Notes: a model not told the origin generated them from the letters alone. A stretch of 64,000 nt of DNA from Dietzia lutea (GCF_003096075.1 NZ_CP015449.1:1116001-1180000), one strand, 5' to 3'; shown: positions 9,766 to 17,863, counted from the first letter of the stretch. Numbers and translations: made by a program.

Positions 9766-9794
9766 GATGGGCCAGCGTAGTGCCCGGGCGCTCC

Positions 9795-9820
9795 GGAATA
9801 CGCGTGCGGCGGTCCGCGTT
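9795..9820 (+). promoter_or_regulatory. SigH-type autoregulatory promoter
   Basis: GGAAT at 9795-9799 is followed after exactly 18 bases by GTT at 9818-9820. This matches the established SigH/SigR promoter consensus GGAAT-N18/19-GTT with no mismatch. It lies about 50 bp upstream of the sigH ATG, so sigH very likely activates its own transcription under thiol-oxidative or heat stress. Confidence 0.8.
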
Positions 9821-9870
9821 GTTCCTGGGCGAGTGCCCCGGGATGGTCCGGGGACGGGAAGGAGGGTGCG

Positions 9871-10548
9871 ATGCGGACCGCGGTCCTCGACGCCCCGGAT
9901 GTGCGGTTAGACTCCGGGACATCGACAGGTGAGGAGTTCCGGTTGCCGACCGAGTTGCAGCCCGACGAGGCCGACCAGCGCGCCGAGCAGTTCGAGGAGC
10001 TGGCCATGCCACTGCTCGACCAGCTGTACGGCGCCGCCTTGCGGATGACCAGGAATCCCGCCGATGCCGAGGACCTGGTGCAGGAGGCCTACGCCAAGGC
10101 GTTCGCGGGGTTCCACTCGTTCAAGCCGGGGACGAACTTCCGGGCCTGGATGCACCGCATCCTCACCAACGCCTACATCAACCACTACCGCAAGCGGCAG
10201 CGGCAGCCCGCGCAGTACCCGACCGACGAGATCACCGACTGGCAGCTCGCCGCGGCGGCCGAGCACACCTCGACGGGGCTGCGTTCTGCGGAGGTCGAGG
10301 CCATGGAGCTGCTGCCGGACGACGAGATCCGCGCGGCGCTGGCCGAGCTCCCCGAGGAGTTCCGTATGGCGGTCTACTACGCCGACGTCCAGGACCTGCC
10401 GTACAAGGAGATCGCCGAGATCATGGACACCCCCCTGGGGACCGTGATGTCACGTCTGCACCGCGGCCGCAAGCAGCTGCGGGAGCTCCTGCGCGATGTG
10501 GCCGCCGATCGCGGCTTCGGGCGTGACCGTGAGGAGGGGGCGAAGTGA
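9871..10548 (+). CDS. sigH: RNA polymerase sigma factor SigH (ECF, SigR/SigH type)
   Basis: A 225-residue ECF sigma factor for disulfide and heat stress. Region 2 is [24 protein letters not shown] and [19 protein letters not shown]; region 4 is [27 protein letters not shown] and [18 protein letters not shown]. The middle matches M. tuberculosis SigH closely. The ATG at 9871 has a strong AAGGAGG site. An in-frame TTG at 9943 also has a good GAGGAG site and a possible promoter of its own, so a shorter isoform may exist. The anti-sigma gene follows directly, sharing one base with the stop. Confidence 0.96.
   Translation: MRTAVLDAPDVRLDSGTSTGEEFRLPTELQPDEADQRAEQFEELAMPLLDQLYGAALRMTRNPADAEDLVQEAYAKAFAGFHSFKPGTNFRAWMHRILTNAYINHYRKRQRQPAQYPTDEITDWQLAAAAEHTSTGLRSAEVEAMELLPDDEIRAALAELPEEFRMAVYYADVQDLPYKEIAEIMDTPLGTVMSRLHRGRKQLRELLRDVAADRGFGRDREEGAK
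9908..9913 (+). promoter_or_regulatory. Possible internal SigA-type -10 (TAGACT) within sigH 5' end
   Basis: TAGACT lies inside the first codons of the long sigH frame. It is followed by GAGGAG at 9931-9936 and an in-frame TTG at 9943, six bases later. Together these could produce a shorter SigH from a housekeeping promoter. No clear -35 box is visible, so this is only a candidate. Confidence 0.35.
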
Positions 10549-10874
10549 TGAAGGAGCACGATCCGCGCCTCGACGAGATCGACTGTCGCGCCGCGATGCG
10601 CGACCTCTCACTGCTCGTGGACCTCGAGTGCGATGACGCCTGCCGTTCGCGCCTCGAGCATCATCTCGCCGGCTGCCCGGACTGCCGGGAGATGTTCCTG
10701 TCGGAGCGTCGTCTCAAGGCAAAGCTCTCGAGCTCGTGTTGCGAGAAGGCGCCGTCGGGCCTGCGGGAGCGTCTCATGGTGGAGATCCGGCGCACGACGG
10801 TGACCACGACGGACGTCGACGGTACGACCGTCGTGCACCGGCGCACGACGGTGGAGCGGCGCGACCTCACCTGA
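10548..10874 (+). CDS. rshA: Anti-sigma factor RshA (RsrA-like, zinc-binding)
   Basis: A 108-residue redox-sensing anti-sigma factor that holds SigH inactive and releases it on disulfide formation. The ZAS motif is His39-x3-Cys43-x2-Cys46 (HLAGCPDC), with further Cys at 13, 28, 32, 64 and 65. The C-terminal third is Thr/Val/Arg-rich (TTVTTTDVDGTTVVHRRTT) and may be a disordered tail. The start overlaps the sigH stop: ATG 10548 shares one base, and GTG 10545 is an alternative. Translational coupling keeps sigma and anti-sigma in proportion. Confidence 0.92.
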   Translation: MKEHDPRLDEIDCRAAMRDLSLLVDLECDDACRSRLEHHLAGCPDCREMFLSERRLKAKLSSSCCEKAPSGLRERLMVEIRRTTVTTTDVDGTTVVHRRTTVERRDLT

Positions 10875-10911
10875 CAGGCCGGGCGGTCGACGTCACGGCC
10901 GCGCGGACACA

Positions 10912-10952
10912 GACGAAGGGGCGGGCACCTGTTCGGTGCCCGCCCCTTCGTC
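10912..10952. terminator. Bidirectional intrinsic terminator between rshA and the bL37 gene
   Basis: A perfect 18-bp inverted repeat (arms 10912-10929 and 10935-10952) with a 5-base loop. It lies between the convergent ends of rshA and the small ribosomal protein gene, so it can serve both strands. Confidence 0.8.
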
Positions 10953-10970
10953 GTTCGCGCGTTCCTGAAC

Positions 10971-11045
10971 TCAGCTGTTCGGACGCTTGCCGTGGTTGGC
11001 GTTCTTCTTGCGGCGATCCCGCCTCTTGCGGCCACGCTTGCCCAT
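10971..11045 (-). CDS. Ribosomal protein bL37 (24 residues)
   Basis: A 24-residue, very basic peptide that begins MGKRGRKRRDRRKK and ends NHGKRPNS. It matches the tiny actinobacterial large-subunit protein bL37 known from mycobacterial ribosome structures. A strong AAAGGAGG ribosome site sits 5 nt before the ATG at 11045. The gene is too short for usual length cut-offs and is easily missed. It is convergent with rshA across a strong hairpin and divergent from the carrier protein gene. Confidence 0.92.
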   Translation of the reverse strand: MGKRGRKRRDRRKKNANHGKRPNS

Positions 11046-11150
11046 GGTCGCCTCCTTTCGTCGGTGTACAAGTCTTCCATGCGCGGGCCCGTGTGGTTGC
11101 ATTGGAGGTGTCCGGGGGGCCGTTGTCGAGGAAGTAGAGGAACAATCCGT

Positions 11151-11366
11151 ATGGCTGAACAGGTCCGTGCCGAGATGGTCGCGAACGTCATGGAGGTCGT
11201 CGCGGCGGTCGGCACCGAGGTCGCCGAGGGCGACACGATCGTGCTCCTCGAGTCGATGAAGATGGAGATCCCGGTGCTGTGTGAGACCTCCGGCACCGTG
11301 ACCGAGGTGGCGGTGAACCCGGGGGACGTCATCCAGGCGGGTGACCTCATCGCGGTCATCGACTGA
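11151..11366 (+). CDS. Biotin/lipoyl attachment domain protein (TB7.3-like)
   Basis: A 71-residue stand-alone biotinyl/lipoyl carrier domain. The attachment Lys is in LLESMKMEIPV, the canonical biotinyl motif (E-S-M-K-M). It starts MAEQVRAEMVA and ends GDVIQAGDLIAVID, nearly the full length and sequence pattern of M. tuberculosis TB7.3 (Rv3221c). It is presumably biotinylated, but no carboxylase subunit lies nearby, so the partner enzyme is unknown. Confidence 0.93.
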   Translation: MAEQVRAEMVANVMEVVAAVGTEVAEGDTIVLLESMKMEIPVLCETSGTVTEVAVNPGDVIQAGDLIAVID

Positions 11367-11385
11367 CGGGTCTGATGCCCTCACT

Positions 11386-11428
11386 CCGAAGGCCGGCCCG
11401 TTCCCGTGGGGGAGGGGCCGGCCTTCGG
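11386..11428. terminator. Bidirectional terminator between the carrier protein gene and whiB1
   Basis: A perfect 14-bp GC-rich inverted repeat (arms 11386-11399 and 11415-11428, 15-base loop) lies between the two convergent genes. Confidence 0.7.
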
Positions 11429-11443
11429 CGTATGTGGTCCGTG

Positions 11444-11692
11444 TCAGACGGCGGTGCGGGTGCGGGCGCGGCGACGCTTGAGGGCGCGACGCTCGTCCTC
11501 GCTCATGCCACCCCAGACGCCGGCGTCCTGGCCGGACTCGAGGGCCCAGGACAGGCACTCGGCGGTGACGGGGCAGCGGTTGCAGACGATCTTCGCCTCG
11601 GCGATCTGCGCGAGGGCGGGCCCGGAATTGCCGACGGGGAAGAACAGCTCGGGATCCTCGTCGCGGCAGATGGCCTTGTGGCGCCAGTCCAT
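11444..11692 (-). CDS. whiB1: Transcriptional regulator WhiB1
   Basis: An 82-residue Wbl protein that binds a 4Fe-4S cluster and acts with the housekeeping sigma factor; WhiB1 is NO-sensitive and essential in mycobacteria. The four cluster Cys are 9, 37, 40 and 46 (CNRC and C in TAEC). The turn is GVWGGMSEDERR, and the C-terminal tail RRALKRRRARTR is basic, for DNA binding. The start ATG 11692 (MDWRHKAIC) matches WhiB1; the frame continues upstream, but that sequence is not family-like. It is preceded by a long intergenic region with a CRP-like site. Confidence 0.94.
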   Translation of the reverse strand: MDWRHKAICRDEDPELFFPVGNSGPALAQIAEAKIVCNRCPVTAECLSWALESGQDAGVWGGMSEDERRALKRRRARTRTAV

Positions 11693-11953
11693 GGGAACTC
11701 CTTTGATGTGAGACCGTGATCGGGTGCGCCGGGCAGCACGAACAACCGCCGTCCGCTCGTGGACATGTAGAATCCACTGGCGTACGTGCGTGATCGATGA
11801 CACCCGGCTGGGTGCTGGGGGATCTGTACCCGCTCCGCGGGCTCGCTCCTGTCGGAGAGGCTCCCGGTTAAGGTGAGGCAAACACGGCGTGTCTGCGCTG
11901 TTACAAATGATCGTCCCACGAATTCATGACAAGTCAATACGTTTGAGTGCCTA

Positions 11954-11969
11954 TGTGGTAAAGGTCACG
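11954..11969. promoter_or_regulatory. CRP/Cmr-like binding site upstream of whiB1
   Basis: TGTGG-N6-TCACG matches the CRP consensus TGTGA-N6-TCACA at 8 of 10 specified bases. M. tuberculosis whiB1 is known to be controlled by the cAMP receptor protein Rv3676 through sites in the same intergenic region. The centre lies about 27 bp upstream of the minus-strand TTGACT box. Confidence 0.5.
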
Positions 11970-12068
11970 CGGCTTGTCAAATCGGCGGAAAACCGCACAC
12001 CAGAGGCTGTTATGACGTAACTGGACCACAGTCCGACCGAAGGTTTCGGTGGCGTGGCGGGACCCGCT

Positions 12069-12074
12069 TAGTCT
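12069..12074 (+). promoter_or_regulatory. -10 element (TAGTCT) of the Rv3217c-like gene
   Basis: TAGTCT ends 6 nt before the GTG at 12081, which suggests a leaderless transcript. Confidence 0.5.
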
Positions 12075-12080
12075 GGAGAG

Positions 12081-12509
12081 GTGAACGTGAGACGACCAGA
12101 TGACCGTGGTGTTCCGGCCGATCCCCGCACGGCGATCCCCACGCCGGTCCGCCTCGCCGGTTGGATCTCCTCGGCCCAGGGACTGATCGGTGTGGGAGTG
12201 GCCGTGATGCTGTTCGTCAGGGCGTTGGGCGGGCACCGCGAGGAGACCGTCGTCATCAGCGGCTATGGGACCGCGGTGTGGTTCGCGATTCTCGGCGGCG
12301 GGTTGTTGGCCGCCGGGATCGGGTTGCTCCGCGGTCGGCGATGGGGCCGTGGGCTCGTCGTGATCGCCGAGCTCCTGCTGCTGTTCGTCGCCTGGTACGT
12401 CGGGGTGGGGTCGGGTCAGTACCTCGCCGGCGTCGTCCTGGCGGTGGTGTGCGCGACGGCGCTGGTGTCGCTCTTCCGGCGCGACGCGGTCGAGTGGTAC
12501 GCCGTGTGA
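12081..12509 (+). CDS. Small integral membrane protein (Rv3217c-like)
   Basis: A 142-residue protein with four predicted membrane segments: around LIGVGVAVMLFVRAL, TAVWFAILGGGLLAAGIGLL, LVVIAELLLLFVAWYVGV and LAGVVLAVVCATALVSLF. A short cytoplasmic N-terminus precedes them. There are no catalytic motifs. Position beside whiB1 and size match the M. tuberculosis membrane protein Rv3217c. The function is unknown. Confidence 0.8.
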   Translation: MNVRRPDDRGVPADPRTAIPTPVRLAGWISSAQGLIGVGVAVMLFVRALGGHREETVVISGYGTAVWFAILGGGLLAAGIGLLRGRRWGRGLVVIAELLLLFVAWYVGVGSGQYLAGVVLAVVCATALVSLFRRDAVEWYAV

Positions 12510-12534
12510 CCCTCCCGGAGCGACCCGGCCGGCG

Positions 12535-13878
12535 TCAGGCCAGCATCTTGTAGGCGTGGATCGCGCCGCCCCGGCGTTCGTAGAGGATGTCGCCGATCTG
12601 GGACAGGCCGGTCACGTCCTCCCCGCCGCCGGTAGAGGCGCCGCCCCCGGTAGAGAGTTCCTCGCCGGCGCCCTCGCCGGGCGCGACGGGCACCTGCCGG
12701 GTCCCGGCTCCTGTGCCGTGCTCGAGGAGGCGGAAGCCACCGGCGACGGGCACCAGGACCCAGTCGCGGGCGGTGGCCACATCGGGGTCGGGGGACCAGC
12801 CTCCGGTCAGGCCGGGCCCGGTGGTCGCCGGGGCCGTCCAGGAGTGCGCGCCGGTGACGGCGGAGAAGGCGTGCGTGGCGGTGCCGTCGAACCAGCGCGC
12901 CTGCGCGTCGTCGCCGGCCACGGTCCGCGGGTCGGGCTTGACGGCGGGCTCGGCGGGCAGCGGCAGGACCGGGGCGTAGTCGCGGGGGGCGGTGAACCAC
13001 TCGACCGCCCAGTCGCCGCCCCGATCCGTCAGGGCGAGGACGCCGTCGTCGCTGACGTCGATGATCCACAGCCCGTCGGCGCCCGTGGTGTCGGAGGCGA
13101 TCTCCTCGGGCTTGCGACTGTCCTCGGGCACCGTCTCGGACAGGGTCAGCCGGGCGGAGTCGTCGCCGGGGCAGCGTTCGGCGACGGCGAAGCGCTCGTC
13201 GGTGAGGTCGGCGGTCCCGAGGGCGCAGCCGGTGCGCGGCTGCATGCCCGCCTCCTGTGGCGCCTCGACGGCCCCGTACTCGACCGTGCGGACGAGGTCG
13301 TCGCGCCAGATCTCGAGCCGTTCGGGGCTGGACGCGAGCGCGTGCCGCCAGGTCGAGGTGAGCTGCATGGTGTCGGGGAAGGCGCTCTGGCGGGTGCTGC
13401 TGTACTGCTGGGTGGTCGGGTCGAGTGCGGTGACGTCGCTGCACCCGGCCGCGCCGTCGAAGGCGGCGGCGAGGATGTCGGCGTAGAACGTCGCCGCGCA
13501 GAGGGGCCCGGCGTGGGAGTAGGACCACGTCTGCTCGCCCGAACCGGCGTCCCGGCCGACGAGCGTGCCGTCGTCGGTGACGGTGACGAGGTTGCCCTTG
13601 GTGGTCAGGGGCGCGCCCGAATCCGCCGACGGGTGCGACCACAGGGCCTGGAGCGAGGTGGGTGGCGCGGTGGCGGGTCCGTAGACGGGCTGTCCGGCGT
13701 CGGCGGCGGAGAAGTCCGAGCGGGCGGCGCTCCCGGTGAGGAGGACGACCCCGGCCGCCACCGCCATGACGACGGTGATGGCGGCCGCGGTGACCAGGTC
13801 GCGCCGGGTCCGGCGTTCGGGGGGCACGCCCCGGCGTTGCCGGCGGCGGCCGGCGGGGGCGTCGTCGGATGCGCGCAC
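12535..13878 (-). CDS. Membrane-anchored beta-propeller-like protein (Rv3212-like)
   Basis: A 447-residue protein with a basic cytoplasmic N-terminus, one membrane segment (LVTAAAITVVMAVAAGVVLLTG, about residues 28-49), and a long extracytoplasmic part. This part has repeated strands of the type TFDGTATHAFSAVTGAHSWTAP, suggesting a PQQ-like beta-propeller. A Gly/Ser-rich insert (STGGGASTGGG) lies near the C-terminus. The GTG at 13878 was chosen because it follows the rhlE stop by 28 bp; the longer open frame upstream runs inside rhlE. It is the counterpart of Rv3212, which also follows rhlE. The function is not known. Confidence 0.8.
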   Translation of the reverse strand: MRASDDAPAGRRRQRRGVPPERRTRRDLVTAAAITVVMAVAAGVVLLTGSAARSDFSAADAGQPVYGPATAPPTSLQALWSHPSADSGAPLTTKGNLVTVTDDGTLVGRDAGSGEQTWSYSHAGPLCAATFYADILAAAFDGAAGCSDVTALDPTTQQYSSTRQSAFPDTMQLTSTWRHALASSPERLEIWRDDLVRTVEYGAVEAPQEAGMQPRTGCALGTADLTDERFAVAERCPGDDSARLTLSETVPEDSRKPEEIASDTTGADGLWIIDVSDDGVLALTDRGGDWAVEWFTAPRDYAPVLPLPAEPAVKPDPRTVAGDDAQARWFDGTATHAFSAVTGAHSWTAPATTGPGLTGGWSPDPDVATARDWVLVPVAGGFRLLEHGTGAGTRQVPVAPGEGAGEELSTGGGASTGGGEDVTGLSQIGDILYERRGGAIHAYKMLA

Positions 13879-13906
13879 GTGTGGCCTACGTGGTGCGGAC
13901 GGCGGG

Positions 13907-15451
13907 TCAGTCCCGGCCGGCCTGATCGGGCGACGACGACGAGGGCCGGCGACGGCGACGGCGGCGCCGCGCGGGGGCGTCCCCCGAGGGGGCGGGGGAG
14001 TCCGCGTCACCGGATGCGGTGGGGGAGTCGGTGGCGGGGGCGGACGTCGAGGGCCCGTTCTCTCCGGCCCTGCCGCCGCGGGTGCGCCGGCGCGCCGGTC
14101 GCGATCCGGAGCCCGAGTCGCGGCCGGACCCCCGCGTGCCACGGTCGTCGGTGCGGCGGTCTGACCCGGTGCCGGTGGGGGCGCCGATCCGCCCTCCGGC
14201 GCTCTCGGGGATCCCGAGGTCGCTCCGCAGGTGGGGGGAGGTGGAGTAGGTCTCGGCGGGCTCGCCGAAGTCGAGCCCGAGGGCCTTGTCGATCAGGCCC
14301 CAGCGGGGCAGGTCGTCCCAGTCGACGAGCGTGACCGCGACGCCCGTGCGTCCGGCGCGTCCGGTGCGGCCGATGCGGTGGACGTAGGTCTTCTCGTCCT
14401 CGGGGCACTGGTAGTTGATGACGTGGGTGACGTCGTCGACGTCGATGCCGCGGGCCGCGACATCGGTGGCGACGAGAACGTCGACGTCACCGGAGCGGAA
14501 CGCCTTGAGCGACTTCTCGCGCGCGCCCTGGCCGAGGTCGCCGTGGATCGCGCCCACGCGGAAGCCCCGCTCGGCGAGGTCGTCGGCGAGCTTCTGGGCG
14601 GTGCGCTTGGTGCGGCAGAAGATCATGGTGGCCCCGCGGCCGTCGGCCTGCAGGATGCGCGCCACGACCTCGGGCTTGTCCAGCGAATGGGCCCGGTAGA
14701 CGTGCTGGGAGGTGTTCTCGTGGGTCGCCCCGGAGTCGGCGGCCTCGGCGCGGATGTGCGTGGGCTTGGTGAGGAACGTGCGGGCCAGGGTGATGATCGG
14801 CCCCGGCATGGTGGCGGAGAAGAGCATGGTCTGCCGCTTCTCGGGCACCATGCGCAGCAGCTTCTCGATGTCCGGCAGGAAGCCCAGATCGAGCATCTCG
14901 TCGGCCTCGTCGAGGACCAGGGCCTCGACCTTGCCGAGCACGAGCTTGGACTGGTTGGCCAGGTCGAGCAGGCGCCCGGGGGTGCCCACGACCACGTCGA
15001 CGCCCTTCTCGAGCGCCTCCGTCTGCTGCTCGTACGGGGTGCCGCCGTAGATCGCGAGGACCTTGAGCGGTCGGGTGCCCGAGTCGGTGGGCGCGGTGAG
15101 CCCGGTGGCGGCGATCTTGAGGTCCTGGGTGACCTGGAGGCACAGCTCGCGGGTGGGGACGATCACCAGTGCGCGGGGGGTGCCGTCGAGCTCACGGGTC
15201 GCCTCGCCGGTGGAGATGCGGTGCAGGAGCGGGACGCCGAACCCGTAGGTCTTGCCCATTCCGGTGCGGGCCTGACCGATGAGGTCCGAGCCGGCCAGGG
15301 CGAGCGGCAGGGTGAGTTCCTGGATCGCGAACGTGTGGGTGATCCCGCGCTCGGCGAGGGCGGTGACGATCTCGGGTCGGACGCCGAGCTCGGCGAAGCT
15401 GGGGGAGGAGTCGGAGGACGGGGCGTCGACGACCGCGGTCGTCGTGGCCAT
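13907..15451 (-). CDS. rhlE: DEAD-box RNA helicase (RhlE type)
   Basis: A 514-residue ATP-dependent RNA helicase. Motifs in order are Q motif (FAIQELTLP), I (ARTGMGKT), Ia (PTRELCLQ), II (VLDEADEM), III (SAT), IV (MIFCRTKR), V (VATDVAARGID) and VI (HRIGRTGRAG). The C-terminal tail of about 100 residues is Arg/Ser/Gly-rich and disordered, typical of RNA-binding tails. ATG 15451 is the chosen start; the frame is open to a GTG at 15625, and a start between them cannot be excluded. The downstream Rv3212-like gene is probably in the same operon. Confidence 0.94.
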   Translation of the reverse strand: MATTTAVVDAPSSDSSPSFAELGVRPEIVTALAERGITHTFAIQELTLPLALAGSDLIGQARTGMGKTYGFGVPLLHRISTGEATRELDGTPRALVIVPTRELCLQVTQDLKIAATGLTAPTDSGTRPLKVLAIYGGTPYEQQTEALEKGVDVVVGTPGRLLDLANQSKLVLGKVEALVLDEADEMLDLGFLPDIEKLLRMVPEKRQTMLFSATMPGPIITLARTFLTKPTHIRAEAADSGATHENTSQHVYRAHSLDKPEVVARILQADGRGATMIFCRTKRTAQKLADDLAERGFRVGAIHGDLGQGAREKSLKAFRSGDVDVLVATDVAARGIDVDDVTHVINYQCPEDEKTYVHRIGRTGRAGRTGVAVTLVDWDDLPRWGLIDKALGLDFGEPAETYSTSPHLRSDLGIPESAGGRIGAPTGTGSDRRTDDRGTRGSGRDSGSGSRPARRRTRGGRAGENGPSTSAPATDSPTASGDADSPAPSGDAPARRRRRRRRPSSSSPDQAGRD

Positions 15452-15671
15452 GCCGTCTACGTCTTCTGTGGTGACATCTGTGGTGGACAGGGCGGTGCCT
15501 TTCTCGTCTCGCGCGCGGATGGTGTCGGGCCGTCGGAGTTCGGCCTCGCGAGCGGGGCGCGCGCACATTTCCACGGGACCCGCCGTACCCGACGCCGGTG
15601 TGGCCGGGCGCGGAGAGTGGTCCACGTGCGCCCATCCTATCCCGTACCGCCGCCCCGGGCGGGGCTCGGGC

Positions 15672-15677
15672 TAGCCT
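15672..15677 (+). promoter_or_regulatory. -10 element (TAGCCT) upstream of the DUF3107 gene
   Basis: TAGCCT lies 60 bp upstream of the GTG at 15738, so a leader of about 50 nt with the AGGCACC region as ribosome site is likely. Confidence 0.35.
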
Positions 15678-15737
15678 GGGTCGCACGCATCATCGATGAC
15701 GGCGTGACATGCGCCTACGACGAGAAGGGCAGGCACC

Positions 15738-15965
15738 GTGGAGGTCAAGATCGGCATCGCCGACAGCAACCGTGAGCTCGTGTTCAAGACCGGGATGGAG
15801 CCCGACGACGTGCACACGCGCGTCGAGGCGGCCCTGACCGCGGACGCCAAGGGAATCCTCGAGCTCGAGGACGAGAAGGGCCGTCGCTACCTCGTGTCGA
15901 CCGACCGGGTGGCGTATGTGGAGATCGGCGAGTCCGCCCGGCGACCGGTGGGCTTCCTGTCCTGA
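15738..15965 (+). CDS. DUF3107 protein (TB9.4/Rv3208A-like)
   Basis: A 75-residue small cytoplasmic protein beginning MEVKIGIADSNRELVFKTG. The DEKGRRYLVSTDRVAYVEIGE core is highly conserved in DUF3107. There is no known biochemical function. The neighbouring TetR gene and rhlE have the same order as Rv3208, Rv3208A and Rv3211 in M. tuberculosis. Confidence 0.9.
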   Translation: MEVKIGIADSNRELVFKTGMEPDDVHTRVEAALTADAKGILELEDEKGRRYLVSTDRVAYVEIGESARRPVGFLS

Positions 15966-16031
15966 CGCCGGCCGCCGCCCGTCCGCCGAGCGTCCGCGCT
16001 CCCGGGCGGGCGGACCGCGCGCGGCCCGGGG

Positions 16032-16691
16032 TCAGGCCCCGGGCGTGGGCCGGTCACCGGCGTGACGCGGGATCTTCGACAGGCCGCCCCAGCACAGGGT
16101 GACCGTTGTCGAGACCGCGTCCTCGCGGGGGATCGGTCGACCGGCGTCGAGCCAGTGGCCGGCGCTGACCCGGCTGGCCCCGACCAGTCCGACGGCGAGC
16201 AGGCGCGACCGGTGCACGTCGAGGCCGGAGTCCCCCCGCACCAGGTCGTGCACCGCGTCGATGCACCCCTCGGTCGCCCGGTCGAGTTCGCGGCGGACGT
16301 CCTCGTCCCCGGACTCCGAGTAGAAGACCAGTCGGAAGCCCCGGGTGTCGTTGTCGGCGTAGGCGAAGAACGTGTCGACGGCCGCCTCGACGCGGCGGCG
16401 GTTGTCGGAGGTCGAGTCGAGCGCGGCCCGGATTCGGCCGAGCAGGGCGTCCACGTGGTGGCGGAGGACCTCGATGTACAGGTCGCGCTTGGAGTCGAAG
16501 TGTTGGTACAGCACCGGCTTGGACACCCCGGCGAGGACGGCGATGTCGTCCATCCCGGAGGCGTGGAAGCCCTGCTCGACGAACACCGTGCCGGCCGCGT
16601 CGATCAGTTGGCTGCGCCGCGCGCCGCGGGGGAGCCGGGCCGCTCGGGCGCGGCCCGGGGCGGCCGGGACCGGTCCGTCCGGGCTCGTCAT
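16032..16691 (-). CDS. TetR/AcrR-family transcriptional regulator (Rv3208-like)
   Basis: A 219-residue repressor-type protein. The N-terminal helix-turn-helix is RRSQLIDAAGTVFVEQGFHASGMDDIAVLAGVSKPVLYQHFDSKRDLY, starting about residue 26 after a Pro/Ala-rich leader. The C-terminal domain matches mycobacterial Rv3208, with FRLVFYSESGDEDVRRELDRA and GASRVSAGHWLDAG. The ligand is unknown. The start is ATG 16691; an upstream in-frame ATG at 16784 would add a poorly conserved stretch. Confidence 0.9.
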   Translation of the reverse strand: MTSPDGPVPAAPGRARAARLPRGARRSQLIDAAGTVFVEQGFHASGMDDIAVLAGVSKPVLYQHFDSKRDLYIEVLRHHVDALLGRIRAALDSTSDNRRRVEAAVDTFFAYADNDTRGFRLVFYSESGDEDVRRELDRATEGCIDAVHDLVRGDSGLDVHRSRLLAVGLVGASRVSAGHWLDAGRPIPREDAVSTTVTLCWGGLSKIPRHAGDRPTPGA

Positions 16692-16852
16692 CTGGTGGCT
16701 CCTGTCCGCCCGGGCGAGAGTCGACAGCGGCCGGGCCAGACGGACAATACCTGCCCCTGTGGAGTGCGGCGGGACGCGCCTCACCCGGTATGTGGGATCG
16801 TGGAGACCGTGATCGGCAGCGGCCGATCGTCAGCGGACGTGGAGGTGTACGG

Positions 16853-17863
16853 ATGAGCGACGGCCGTCGTCGGACGCCGGCCGGTGCGGAACCCGGTGCG
16901 CGTCAGCGGGCACCGTACTATCCGCCGCATTGTGAGCCACTGCGCGCGCCGTGGGACCCGGAGGAGTCGACCCCGGGCCGTCGCCGGTCGGTGCCCGGTT
17001 CCCGGGACCATCTGCGCAAGCAGACGCCGGTCGGGCGGTTCTTCGCCACGTGGGGCTGGCGCGCGTACGCGATCCCGGTGCTCGTGGTGCTCACCGCGCT
17101 CGTGATCGCCGACGCCGTCGTCTCGCCGGACGCACGGCCGGACGACGGGGCCGTGCGGGCGCAGGAGACGCCGGCGGTCGTCGGGGCGCCCGCGGCCGGC
17201 GAGGTGCCGCCCAGCGGCGAGCTGCCCGAGGGCGGCCCGTTCGTCGAGGCCGCCGGTGGGGACTTCCGGCTGGTGCCCGGCGGGACCGACCCGGTGGGGC
17301 GGCCGACGGCGGAGCAGTTCACCTACACGGTGGAGGTCGAGAACGGGATCGACACGGTCGATTTCGGCGGGGACGACTCGGTCGCCCGCATGATCGACGC
17401 CACCCTGGCCAACCCCAAGAGCTGGACGGCCGACGGGGCCGTCGCCTTCCAGCGCATCACCCGTGGCGAGCCCGCGTTCCGCGTCTCGCTGACCAGCCCT
17501 ATGACCGTCCGCGAGAACTGCGGGTACGACATCGAGCTCGAGGCGAGTTGTTACAACTCGGCCACGGGGCGTGTGTACCTCAACCTCGCGCGCTGGGTGC
17601 GGGGCGCGCGGTCCTTCGAGGGCGACATCGGCTCCTACCGGCAGTACCTCGTCAATCACGAGGTCGGCCACGCGATCGGCTTCCCGGCGCACGAGCCGTG
17701 CCCCGCGGACGGCGCGCTGGCGCCGATCATGATGCAGCAGACGTTCGGGGTGAACAACAGGGAGATCCACCGGTTGGATCCCGAGGGCGTGGTCCCGGAC
17801 AACGACGACACGTGCCGGTACAACGCGTGGCCGTTCCCCGACGGCGCGCCGGTGGCGCGATGA
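16853..17863 (+). CDS. DUF3152 membrane-anchored putative metalloprotease (Rv3207c-like)
   Basis: A 336-residue protein. A cytoplasmic Pro/Arg-rich N-terminus is followed by one membrane helix (WRAYAIPVLVVLTALVIADAVV, around residue 68) and an extracytoplasmic DUF3152 domain. The domain has NHEVGHAIGFPAHEPCP, an HExxHxxGxxxH metzincin-type zinc motif. Four Cys in the domain could form disulfides. A GGAGG site lies 7 nt before ATG 16853. The last bases overlap the moeZ start (ATGA), so the two genes are translationally coupled. Confidence 0.9.
   Translation: MSDGRRRTPAGAEPGARQRAPYYPPHCEPLRAPWDPEESTPGRRRSVPGSRDHLRKQTPVGRFFATWGWRAYAIPVLVVLTALVIADAVVSPDARPDDGAVRAQETPAVVGAPAAGEVPPSGELPEGGPFVEAAGGDFRLVPGGTDPVGRPTAEQFTYTVEVENGIDTVDFGGDDSVARMIDATLANPKSWTADGAVAFQRITRGEPAFRVSLTSPMTVRENCGYDIELEASCYNSATGRVYLNLARWVRGARSFEGDIGSYRQYLVNHEVGHAIGFPAHEPCPADGALAPIMMQQTFGVNNREIHRLDPEGVVPDNDDTCRYNAWPFPDGAPVAR

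Larger units (their letters stand above)
11693..12080. other. Long regulatory intergenic region between whiB1 and a membrane protein gene
   Basis: This 388-bp stretch has no credible gene. It is divergent, serving whiB1 (minus) and the Rv3217c-like gene (plus). An AT-richer core near 11890-11990 holds a minus-strand TTGACT box (11937-11932), a CRP-like palindrome and a plus-strand TAGTCT -10. The distance from this core to the whiB1 ATG implies a whiB1 leader of about 200 nt. Confidence 0.6.
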
